A DNA stretch of 5,631 nucleotides from Firmicutes bacterium UBA1065 (GTDB lineage: Bacteria; Bacillota; Clostridia; Tissierellales; Sedimentibacteraceae), in assembly GCA_002316225.1 (NCBI GenBank), contig DCDC01000116.1, positions 1 to 5,631 on the forward strand, written 5' to 3'. Below, piece after piece: positions 1-5,631 of the stretch. The translations under genes were made by a program, and so were the position numbers. The notes below the pieces were generated by a model. It saw only the letters and a list, made by a program, of their open reading frames with translations. It made no database searches and had not been told where the DNA came from. The first letter of the stretch is position 1. Every line of letters starts with the position of its first letter.

Positions 1-1130
1 TCAATATATGATGCAGCCCATGAATAAGTGGTGGTTACATCCTTAAAATACAAGGAGCCTTCTGTTTCAGGCATGGATATGACTTCAACCTTCACAGAGC
101 CTGTAAAGGAAACTCCGTCCACATTGTAGCCTGTATATTTAATGGTAACCGTCCCGTAATAATCCTTATAAGGCATAAATGTAATTTTGGATATGTAAGG
201 CGAACCATCATAATAATACTTCTTGCTGGATGAAACTTCTGAGTCATATTTTGTAGGGGAAGTGTAATTGTAATAAAGTTTTCCGTATGATGATGAAGGA
301 AGAGTAAAGGTTACATAATCCAGTTCTTCACCTGTTAAATCTTCACATACATCATTGAATTCTTCATCATCAAAAGTTACTGGTGTATCTTCTTTTGTTG
401 AGATTTCAATGTCATCTGCCGCAGGAACTTCCTTGGTCACTGTTATTTTCACCACACCTGTATAGGACTTGCCGTCAATGTTGTAACCGGTGTAATAAAT
501 GACTACAGTACCCGAATAAGTGGTTTTGGGAACAAAGGTGATATCATCCAGCTCATCATCATAATACTTTGTACTTGAAGACACCTTGGACTGATTTTTA
601 GCTTTATAATTGTAATACAAGGTCCCGTATGTGGATGATGGCGGGGTGAATTTTACATAATCCAGTCTTTTACCCGTTACATCCCGGCATTCGTCGTCAA
701 AATCGTCCGCATCAAAATCAATTGGTGTATATGAACCCGTCTTGTAAGTTATATCATCTGCATCCGCTTCAATCTTGATTACCTGGATTTCAATTACACC
801 CGTATAAGAAACTCCCTTGTTGTTGTAGCCTGTATATTCAATCGCCACCGTTCCAGAATAGTTTTTATATGGAACGAAGGAAATATCATCTATATCATCA
901 TCGTAATACTTGGAGCTTGACGAAACCTTGGCTTGACCGCTCAAACCGTAATTTAAATACAAGGTTCCTTTTGATGAGGAAGGAAGGGTAAACTTGACAT
1001 AATTTAACTTTTGTCCGGTTCCGTCCAGGCATACCTCTTTAAAATCATCCGCATCAAATTCAACTACCGTGTTTACATATAAGGAATACTTTATTTTTTC
1101 TATTACGATTACTTTCTCTGCAACAGTTAT
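1..1130 (-). pseudogene. C-terminal remainder of the same surface repeat protein, downstream of the in-frame stop; runs off the left edge
   Basis: Translation in the frame of the upstream gene stays open for 376 codons from the TAA at 1131-1133 to the window edge. It encodes three more copies of the repeat and then a short linker leading into FKDVTTTYSWAASYI, which looks like the start of an SLH domain. I see no start codon with a ribosome binding site after the stop and no second signal peptide, so this part is unlikely to be translated alone. The GYN motif recurs at spacings of 342, 342 and 357 nt, all multiples of three, so there is no frameshift. Compared with the other repeats, the stop replaces a Lys or Glu codon, so one base change (AAA or GAA to TAA) would explain it. 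The alternatives are a sequencing error, a strain-specific nonsense allele, or readthrough. The remaining SLH domains should lie left of position 1. Confidence 0.75.
3..56 (-). other. Start of an SLH (S-layer homology) domain, cut by the window edge
   Basis: The last 18 residues readable on the minus strand are SLYFKDVTTTYSWAASYI. This fits the opening of an SLH domain (F-x-D-V, then W-A, then a hydrophobic helix). SLH domains normally occur in threes and bind pyruvylated secondary cell-wall polymer. The diagnostic TRAE-type motif would lie outside the window, so the call rests on the opening motif and on the C-terminal position after the repeats. Confidence 0.65.
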
Positions 1131-1451
1131 TTAAACCTTGCCCGTAAACACATCACCCGCCGTATTATAACCCTTGTATTGGAGGTTGACTTTTCCGAAA
1201 TAGCCGGAATTGGGGACAAAGGTCATTTTATCCAAATCGGACTTGGAGTAATTTTTGCCTGTTTGTACCAATGTTCCAACATTCGTTGAAGATACATAAT
1301 TAATATAAATTTTGCCGTTTGAGGAAAGTGTGTCAAAACTTATGTAATCAAAAGTTCCCCCGATGGTTTTATTGCATGCATTAACAAATGGAGTCGAACT
1401 TAATTTAAGAACCGTGTCCTGGTTTGTGCTTAACTTAATATCGGAGGCGGC
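72..1451 (-). repeat. Four tandem protein repeats of 113-119 codons
   Basis: On the minus strand the units are 1451-1113 (interrupted by the TAA), 1112-771, 770-429 and 428-72. Each has the same order of motifs: an opening such as EDTPVTF, an acidic segment with one cysteine (DVCEDLTG, DECRDVTG, EVCLDGTG, NACNKTIG), LDYVKF or similar, P-S-S-S-x-G-x-LYYNY, a K-YYDD-like acidic turn, ITFVP, a GTVxIxYTGYN strand and a closing FTGxVKxxV strand. The pattern recalls the cadherin-like/tandem-95 class of bacterial surface repeats. The protein pattern is conserved much better than the DNA, which points to old duplications kept by selection. The acidic clusters may bind calcium, but that is inference. 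Confidence 0.85.
1131..1133 (-). other. In-frame nonsense codon (TAA) within a repeat
   Basis: The local reading is FTGKV, stop, ITV. The same strand in the other three repeats reads YTGVIEIQV, YTGVVKITV and FTGSVKVEV. The stop aligns with E, K and K, and both flanks keep the repeat pattern in the same frame. Confidence 0.8.
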
Positions 1452-2210
1452 AGGATATGTGACCTCTATATTTAATGTGGCATAGCCGCAGTCCGTTTCG
1501 GCATCATCATTTGCAAAAGCAGTTACGGCAAAGGATGCCTTGCCTATATTTGTAGGTTTAAAAATCAGCTTCCCTATATCTGAAACTTTTATACGGCTGC
1601 CGGCTTCATAAGCACTCCCATTGTATTCTAATTCTCCAACAGCAATACTGGCTGTATTTATTGAGATAAATCCCATTTCTGCTCCGTCGTTTTTATCATA
1701 GTAACTTGTAAAATCGGAGCTTTTAAACTTTATATCCTCATTGATGGTGGTGGTCATTGAAATCGGTCCGCTGAAGGTGGGAGCCTGACCGCTTGTTACT
1801 TCCACATAGTAGCTGGTACTGAATACGGTTTCCGTGTCTTCTCCTTCCTCATAAGTGTATCTCACTTCCATTTCAACCGTGGTTCCATCGATTTCAGCTT
1901 CATCACCGGAAGGAAATTCAATACACTGGTTTTGGAATCCATCTTTAAGCTCATAAGTCATATCCGATAAATCCAATCTCTCCCCGCTGTAGCCATAGGG
2001 AACGGTAAGAGTAATTATATTACCGTCTATGACGGCTTCTTTAACTGCCTCATCATGATTTACTGATTTCAGAACCATCTCCCCGTTTCCGACAGCATAA
2101 ACCAAGTTGCCTGAACCTAATAAGGTTGATATTATCATCATCAATGTAAGAACTATCGCCATACTTCTTTTAACTGTTGATGGCTTACAGTCTTTGCCTT
2201 CTTTGTTCAT
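1131..2210 (-). CDS. Secreted repeat (S-layer-type) surface protein, N-terminal part ending at a premature stop
   Basis: The sequence shows a 359-residue product. Residues 1-39 are a signal peptide: a basic N-region (KRS at 14-16), a hydrophobic core at about 17-31, and a VYA cleavage site before V40. Residues 40-138 are a beta-rich stretch I do not recognise. Residues 145-252 form a divergent repeat with a cadherin-like/tandem-95-like pattern (INEDIKF near the start, FKPTNIGKASF near the end). Residues 254-359 are the first of four clearly homologous repeats. The start is supported by a GAGGG ribosome binding site 6 nt upstream and by the signal peptide directly after it. The frame stops at TAA (1131-1133) inside the last beta-strand of a repeat, but homologous coding continues beyond it, so this is most likely the front part of a larger SLH-anchored protein. 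As read, the product would be exported without a wall anchor. The role is probably structural or adhesive; this is inferred, and no enzyme motif is seen. Confidence 0.8.
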   Translation of the reverse strand: MNKEGKDCKPSTVKRSMAIVLTLMMIISTLLGSGNLVYAVGNGEMVLKSVNHDEAVKEAVIDGNIITLTVPYGYSGERLDLSDMTYELKDGFQNQCIEFPSGDEAEIDGTTVEMEVRYTYEEGEDTETVFSTSYYVEVTSGQAPTFSGPISMTTTINEDIKFKSSDFTSYYDKNDGAEMGFISINTASIAVGELEYNGSAYEAGSRIKVSDIGKLIFKPTNIGKASFAVTAFANDDAETDCGYATLNIEVTYPAASDIKLSTNQDTVLKLSSTPFVNACNKTIGGTFDYISFDTLSSNGKIYINYVSSTNVGTLVQTGKNYSKSDLDKMTFVPNSGYFGKVNLQYKGYNTAGDVFTGKV

Positions 2211-2215
2211 TTTAA

Positions 2216-2226
2216 TCCCTCTCTCT
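2216..2226 (-). promoter_or_regulatory. Ribosome binding site of the surface repeat protein
   Basis: The minus strand reads AGAGAGGGATTAAAATG. GAGGG lies 6 nt before the ATG at 2210 and supports this start. Confidence 0.6.
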
Positions 2227-2240
2227 ATATTTTATAAATT

Positions 2241-2270
2241 ATTAACTCTTTAATGTCTATTTTTTGTCAA
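2241..2270 (-). promoter_or_regulatory. Probable sigma-A promoter of the surface repeat protein
   Basis: On the minus strand a perfect TTGACA (-35, 2265-2270) is followed after 18 nt by GTTAAT (-10, 2241-2246, 4 of 6 consensus bases). Transcription would start near 2233, leaving a short leader that contains the ribosome binding site. A weaker alternative, TTGCTT-17 nt-TACAAT, sits upstream at 2312-2340. Confidence 0.55.
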
Positions 2271-2360
2271 GGCCTTGTATACTGAGTCATAATTTCAATA
2301 TTACCGATTCTATTGTAGTATAATTCTTTCATATAAGCAATGAATTGATATTAAAAAATT

Positions 2361-2406
2361 TCTGGGGACGGTTCCACTCTTTCTCCGGAATATGACAACT
2401 ATTGTC
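2361..2406. repeat. Possible REP-like element remnant (GGGGACGGTTCC core) with adjacent small hairpin
   Basis: The plus strand has GGGGACGGTTCC at 2364-2375, followed by TCTCC at 2382-2386, which can pair with GGGGA through one G-T wobble. Next to it, at 2394-2406, is GACAA-CTA-TTGTC, a perfect 5-bp inverted repeat. From memory, hairpins with a GGGGACGGTT core are dispersed in many Bacillota genomes and linked to REP-associated (IS200-like) transposases. The usual closing GTCCCC arm is missing here, so this would be a decayed or half copy. No transposase is in the window. Confidence 0.4.
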
Positions 2407-2424
2407 GGAAGACAAAATAACATA

Positions 2425-2455
2425 AGAGGTTTACATATATAATTTTATGTAAACC
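2425..2455. repeat. 31-bp direct repeat carrying a palindrome, copy 1
   Basis: Copy 1 of a 31-bp sequence found identically at 2499-2529. Within it (2428-2455) are perfect 10-bp inverted arms, GGTTTACATA and TATGTAAACC, around an 8-nt AT-only loop (TATAATTT). Its place in the intergenic region upstream of the repeat-protein promoter would suit an operator or a mobile-element footprint. No T-tract follows the palindrome on either strand, so it is a poor intrinsic terminator. Confidence 0.85.
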
Positions 2456-2498
2456 AATTCAAGTCTTGCTTTCCTTTGTGATTATACCATAGGTTTAT

Positions 2499-2529
2499 AG
2501 AGGTTTACATATATAATTTTATGTAAACC
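2499..2529. repeat. 31-bp direct repeat carrying a palindrome, copy 2
   Basis: This copy is identical over all 31 bases, including the loop, to the one at 2425-2455; the copies are offset by 74 bp with 43 bp between them, and the bases on either side differ. The palindrome (2502-2529) begins 2 nt after the stop codon of the hydrolase gene on the minus strand. It could therefore form a hairpin at the 3' end of that mRNA and stabilise it or weakly terminate it, although no U-tract follows. A partial extra AGGTTTA lies just beside it at 2491-2497. Confidence 0.85.
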
Positions 2530-2531
2530 GC

Positions 2532-4238
2532 TTAATATAAAACCCTGTCCAGCAACGCAACGGCTTCGGCCCTTTTTATGTTGTTCTGCGGTCTGAAGGT
2601 ATTATCTTCATAACCCTTAAGCAATCCATGGTCCGCCGCTGCGCCCACATATTCCCTTGCCCAGCTGCTGATTTGACCGCTGTCGGAAAATACACCGGCA
2701 CCCCTTGAAGATCCTTCCAGATCAAGGAGTCGTACCATAATAATTGCTGCCTGCTCTCTTGTAATATTATTTTCGGGAGCAAAGAGTGTTTTAGAAACCC
2801 CTATTATTTCTCCTTCCCTGTACGCTTTTTGGACTTCTGCATAGTACCAGCTTTCTTCTTTTACATCCGTAAATGTTATTTGAGCAGTTTCCTCAAAACC
2901 AAAGGCCTTATTTACCAGAGTAACAAATTCTGCCCTTGTTATATAATCTTCCGGTCTGAAGGTCCCGTCGGGATATCCCGTTACATATCCCATATCAAGC
3001 CACTTTTGTATTACATCTTCCGCCCAATGACCCACATAGTCTCTTGCTGCCAAAACCGACCCGTCATAAAGACCTTCATAAAGGGCATTCAACAATTCAC
3101 CTTCCGAATCCTGGCTTAATTCCCATATCATTGCTCCCCCCAGGTTTTGCTCTCTTATATATTTTGCCTTTAATCCTATGGACTGATAATCGTCATAACT
3201 TATGAAAGTTTTTCCGTCATAAAGCCAGGGAACCAGGGACTGGTGATGAAAATACCTAATATATTGAGGATTGTTAATATATTCCTTTTTAAGAGAATCG
3301 TAGCTCAATGCTTTACCGTCATTATGGGTTTGATAAAGCCCTTCATTGGCATTTTTTGATACCCTGTATGAATACCCGTAAAAGGGAAGACCTACAATAA
3401 GCTTGTCCGCAGGCAAACCGGCTTTAAGCCATGCTTCTACGCTTGAATCGATGCTTATTTTATATTGAGGGGATTTATCCCCATTGTTGTACAAGGGTGA
3501 ATTAAAGTCTGAATACTTGTCCCAAGGCCCATGGATGTCATAGGTCATCAGGTTCACGTAATCCAAATATTGATGAAATTTATCAACTTCCGTGTTTTTT
3601 ATGTAGTAATTGCTTGCTCCTGCTGCGATTGATAGCAAATAATCCTTATTGTCCTTTAGCTCCTGTGCATCCAGCTTTTCACGGATTTCTTTAATAAGCA
3701 AAGTGAAATTCTCCCTGTCTTCGGGCCTGTTTGAATTGGTTTTCAGCCCTCCTCCCACAGGATATTCCCAGTCAAGGTCCACCCCGTCAAGACCATACAT
3801 TACTAGGAACTCAACACAGCTGTCCGCAAATCTTTCCCTTCTTTCCGCAGTAGCTGCCATATCCGAAAAGTTACCGGACCAATCCCAGCCGCCCACCGAA
3901 ATCAATACTTTTAAATCAGGTTTTATTTTTTTTAGTTCCTGAAATTTCTTAAAGTTTTCAGGGTCCTTGTCGGGATATCCCATCTCTATTTCAAAATCCG
4001 GGCTAATTTTTGCAAAGGCATAGTTTATATGGTTTATTTTGCTGATATCAATACTTTCGGGAGTATATCCGGTATAAGACTTCCATGCGGGATAGTATCC
4101 GATGATTATTTGCTGAGTTTTTTGTTCTTCTCCCTGTGTCTTGCTTCTTTCAGTCCCTTCGTATAGAAAAGAACCTGCTTGTCCTATGTAAAAGATTATG
4201 ATAAAAACTGCTGCTATTATCAAATACTTTAATTTCAT
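2532..4238 (-). CDS. Cell-surface glycoside hydrolase family 18 (chitinase type) with three SLH domains
   Basis: The product has 568 residues and is predicted to hydrolyse beta-1,4-linked N-acetylglucosamine polymers (chitin or a similar substrate) at the cell surface. Residues 1-20 have Lys at 2 and 4 and a long hydrophobic run, acting as a signal peptide or uncleaved anchor; there is no clear AxA site. The catalytic domain spans about 44-390. It has SVGGW (114-118), the family signature DGVDLDWEYP (151-160) with Glu158 as the expected proton donor and Asp154/Asp156 intact, MTYD (231-234), and Trp372 in GGAMIWE. GH18 enzymes use substrate-assisted retaining catalysis. SLH domains follow at about 398-446 (ITRAE at 433-437), 456-505 (ITREQ at 492-496) and 517-567 (IKRAE at 554-558). 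These would bind the secondary cell-wall polymer, so the enzyme should stay on the wall. All key residues are present and the frame is intact. Exact substrate is inferred; peptidoglycan or another GlcNAc polymer is possible. Confidence 0.92.
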   Translation of the reverse strand: MKLKYLIIAAVFIIIFYIGQAGSFLYEGTERSKTQGEEQKTQQIIIGYYPAWKSYTGYTPESIDISKINHINYAFAKISPDFEIEMGYPDKDPENFKKFQELKKIKPDLKVLISVGGWDWSGNFSDMAATAERRERFADSCVEFLVMYGLDGVDLDWEYPVGGGLKTNSNRPEDRENFTLLIKEIREKLDAQELKDNKDYLLSIAAGASNYYIKNTEVDKFHQYLDYVNLMTYDIHGPWDKYSDFNSPLYNNGDKSPQYKISIDSSVEAWLKAGLPADKLIVGLPFYGYSYRVSKNANEGLYQTHNDGKALSYDSLKKEYINNPQYIRYFHHQSLVPWLYDGKTFISYDDYQSIGLKAKYIREQNLGGAMIWELSQDSEGELLNALYEGLYDGSVLAARDYVGHWAEDVIQKWLDMGYVTGYPDGTFRPEDYITRAEFVTLVNKAFGFEETAQITFTDVKEESWYYAEVQKAYREGEIIGVSKTLFAPENNITREQAAIIMVRLLDLEGSSRGAGVFSDSGQISSWAREYVGAAADHGLLKGYEDNTFRPQNNIKRAEAVALLDRVLY

Positions 4239-4252
4239 CTGTCTGTAACTTG

Positions 4253-4258
4253 CCTCCT
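4253..4258 (-). promoter_or_regulatory. Ribosome binding site of the GH18 gene, unusually far from the start
   Basis: A perfect AGGAGG lies 14 nt before the ATG at 4238, longer than the usual 5-10 nt. No alternative start codon lies in the gap, and the signal-like N-terminus begins at this ATG, so the start is kept. Confidence 0.65.
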
Positions 4259-4273
4259 AAAAACGTTTTTTTA

Positions 4274-4282
4274 ATTATAGCA
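4274..4282 (-). promoter_or_regulatory. Extended -10 promoter of the GH18 gene
   Basis: The minus strand reads TGCTATAAT, a perfect -10 hexamer (4274-4279) with the TG extension (4281-4282). No good -35 is present at 16-18 nt spacing, as is common for extended -10 promoters. Transcription would begin near 4267, giving a leader of about 30 nt that contains AGGAGG. Confidence 0.6.
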
Positions 4283-4384
4283 TACAGGTCTAAGCTTTTT
4301 ATCTTGAAATAAAAGGCAGTTTCCTTTACTCTTGACTCCTTTTCCATTATTAGCAAGGAGCCTTGTCATTACTTAATGTTTTGC

Positions 4385-4413
4385 TTGTACAAAGCTGAAG
4401 CATGAGTTACAAT
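4385..4413 (+). promoter_or_regulatory. Possible promoter of the MATE transporter gene
   Basis: TTGTAC (4385-4390) and TACAAT (4408-4413, 5 of 6 consensus bases) are separated by 17 nt. The -35 is weak. The predicted start near 4420 would give a leader of about 20 nt. This promoter diverges from the GH18 promoter about 100 bp away. Confidence 0.4.
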
Positions 4414-4427
4414 TATTTATACCCTAT

Positions 4428-4432
4428 GAGGA
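4428..4432 (+). promoter_or_regulatory. Ribosome binding site of the MATE transporter gene
   Basis: GAGGA lies 9 nt before the ATG at 4442. An upstream ATG at 4426 is out of frame, so 4442 is the supported start. Confidence 0.6.
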
Positions 4433-4441
4433 ATAGATAAA

Positions 4442-5631
4442 ATGATTAAGAATGTGAATTTGACAGAAGGAAAAATACGCACCGCATTAGTAAAATTAGC
4501 CCTGCCCATAATGGGCACTTCATTCATACAAATGGCATACAACCTGACGGACATCATATGGCTTGGGAGGCTCAGTACAGATGCCGTGGCAGCCGCAGGT
4601 GCGGCAGGCTATTTTTTGTGGCTGGGGTCAGCCCTGGTCATGATTGCACAGGTAGGAGTAGGAGTATATGTTGCCCAACTGTATGGAAAGGGAGATTTGG
4701 AAGAGGCAAAAAATTATATTGATAACGGGCTCCAGCTTAATTTATTGATAGCTGTATCATATTCCTTGTTTTTGTATATTTTCAGGCATCAGATTATAGG
4801 TTTTTTTGCTATTGAAGATGCCCATGTGGTTAAAATGGCAGTTGAGTATTTGACAATAATTTCGGCAGGAATTACATTTCACTTTTTGAATCCTGTTTAT
4901 TCCGCAATATTAAACAGCACCGGAAACAGTATCACTCCTTTTAAAATCAACACAATCGGATTGGTTGCCAACATTGTCATTGACCCTTTGCTAATACTTG
5001 GCTTCGGACCCATCCCAGCCTTAGGGGTTAAAGGAGCTGCCTTGGCTACAATATTGGCACAATTTTTTGTAACAATAATCTTTTTATATACCGGAAAGAA
5101 ATATGATACTATTTATTCATATGCAAAAATACGAAAAAAACCGGATCTGCAAATTGTTAAAAACATTGTCATGGTAGGGTTCCCTCCCTGTGTCCAGGTA
5201 GGCATTCATGCCTCTATATCAATAATTGTTACACGAATACTATCAACCTTTGGACCCGTGGCAATTGCCGTTTCAAACATAGGATCTCAAATCGAGTCCA
5301 TTACCTGGATGACAGCCGAAGGTTTTTCGTCGGCCATATCTGCCTTTGTGGGACAGAATTACGGTGCAGGCAAGATAAAGAGAATAAAGGAAGGATTTAT
5401 AAAGGGAATACAAATCGTGGGGGGCATAGGAATATTTGCAACCATATTGCTAATTTTTGGTGCTGAACCCCTCTTTACCATATTCACTCCCGATGACCCC
5501 CTTGCCATAAAAGAAGGAATAGTATACCTGAGGATTTTAGGTTTGTCTCAATTCTTGATGGCCATTGAAATAGGAACAACCGGCGCCTTCAACGGGCTTG
5601 GAAAAACTATTTACCCAACGGCAAACGGAAT
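4442..5631 (+). CDS. MATE-family multidrug/Na+ or H+ antiporter, 3' end outside the window
   Basis: The reading frame starts MIKNVNLTEG and stays open for 396 codons to the right edge; MATE proteins are usually about 450 residues, so roughly the last 50-60 are missing. It is an integral cytoplasmic-membrane protein that would export cationic drugs or metabolites in exchange for Na+ or H+. About ten of the expected twelve transmembrane segments are visible, in two homologous lobes joined by a basic loop at about 218-240 (GKKYDT to IRKKPD). Typical family features are YNLTDIIWLG (33-42) with Asp37 in helix 1, VAQLYGKGD (77-85) after helix 2, and the matching VGQNYGAG (303-310) in the second lobe. 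The sequence looks like the DinF/MepA-like branch of MATE, but subfamily and substrate cannot be fixed. It is transcribed away from the GH18 gene and shows no clear functional link to it. Confidence 0.92.
   Translation, partial: MIKNVNLTEGKIRTALVKLALPIMGTSFIQMAYNLTDIIWLGRLSTDAVAAAGAAGYFLWLGSALVMIAQVGVGVYVAQLYGKGDLEEAKNYIDNGLQLNLLIAVSYSLFLYIFRHQIIGFFAIEDAHVVKMAVEYLTIISAGITFHFLNPVYSAILNSTGNSITPFKINTIGLVANIVIDPLLILGFGPIPALGVKGAALATILAQFFVTIIFLYTGKKYDTIYSYAKIRKKPDLQIVKNIVMVGFPPCVQVGIHASISIIVTRILSTFGPVAIAVSNIGSQIESITWMTAEGFSSAISAFVGQNYGAGKIKRIKEGFIKGIQIVGGIGIFATILLIFGAEPLFTIFTPDDPLAIKEGIVYLRILGLSQFLMAIEIGTTGAFNGLGKTIYPTANG

Larger units (their letters stand above)
2211..2531. other. 321-bp intergenic region between two minus-strand surface-protein genes
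   Basis: This region holds the promoter and ribosome binding site of the downstream repeat-protein gene, a GGGGACGGTTCC element with a small adjacent hairpin, and two identical 31-bp palindrome-bearing repeats next to the end of the hydrolase gene. I see no coding frame with a ribosome binding site and no RNA gene. A promoter for the downstream gene, and the lack of close gene spacing, argue against tight co-transcription with the hydrolase. Confidence 0.7.

Noticed and set aside
1131..1133. Programmed readthrough or stop-codon recoding
   Set aside because: TAA is the least leaky stop and no downstream recoding structure was recognised; point mutation or sequencing error is simpler.
2425..2529. 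Two-repeat CRISPR array
   Set aside because: There are only two copies, the 43-bp spacer is longer than usual, the repeat is almost a full palindrome, and no cas gene is present.
2502..2529. Strong intrinsic terminator of the hydrolase gene
   Set aside because: The stem is AT-rich and no T-tract follows it on the minus strand; the same hairpin recurs 74 bp further on, so it is listed as a repeat.
2576..2782. Minus-strand open frame of 68 codons inside the hydrolase gene
   Set aside because: It overlaps the SLH-coding part of the GH18 gene in another frame and has no ribosome binding site or recognisable product.
2829..3119. Plus-strand open frame of 96 codons
   Set aside because: It is antisense to the intact GH18 gene; the composition looks like a translation of the opposite strand.
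3649..3942. Plus-strand open frame of 97 codons
   Set aside because: It is antisense to the catalytic core of GH18 (including the DGVDLDWEYP region), so the frame is a by-product.
4150..4356. Minus-strand open frame of 68 codons across the GH18 start
   Set aside because: It overlaps the promoter, ribosome binding site and signal segment of GH18 in another frame and has no supporting evidence.

Overview
The window reads as a low-GC, Gram-positive clostridial (Bacillota) chromosome fragment. The evidence is AT-rich intergenic DNA, sigma-A-like promoters, AGGAGG-type ribosome binding sites, and two cell-surface proteins that use S-layer homology (SLH) anchoring. The species cannot be named from the sequence.

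Layout. Positions 1-2210 (minus strand) hold a large secreted repeat protein: signal peptide, an N-terminal beta-rich region, one divergent repeat, four tandem repeats of about 114-119 codons, and the first residues of an SLH domain at the left edge. A TAA codon at 1131-1133 interrupts this frame, yet the same frame stays open and clearly homologous for the next 376 codons. It therefore looks like one gene broken by a single substitution (or a sequencing error), not two genes. Positions 2211-2531 are intergenic: a promoter for the repeat protein, a short GGGGACGGTTCC element resembling REP-type repeats, and two identical 31-bp palindromic repeats. Positions 2532-4238 (minus strand) encode a family 18 glycoside hydrolase (chitinase type) with an N-terminal membrane or signal segment and three C-terminal SLH domains. 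Positions 4239-4441 are a divergent promoter region. Positions 4442-5631 (plus strand) encode a MATE-family efflux transporter that runs off the right edge.

How they fit together. The two minus-strand genes are both cell-envelope proteins that would bind the secondary cell-wall polymer through SLH domains. The hydrolase would act on chitin or a related beta-1,4-GlcNAc polymer at the surface; the repeat protein is probably structural or adhesive. Each seems to have its own promoter, so a single operon is not evident. The MATE gene is divergent and has no obvious functional link. I see no tRNA, rRNA, CRISPR array, transposase or phage gene. The items most worth checking are the in-frame nonsense codon and the duplicated palindrome; nothing here is clearly a new biological system.
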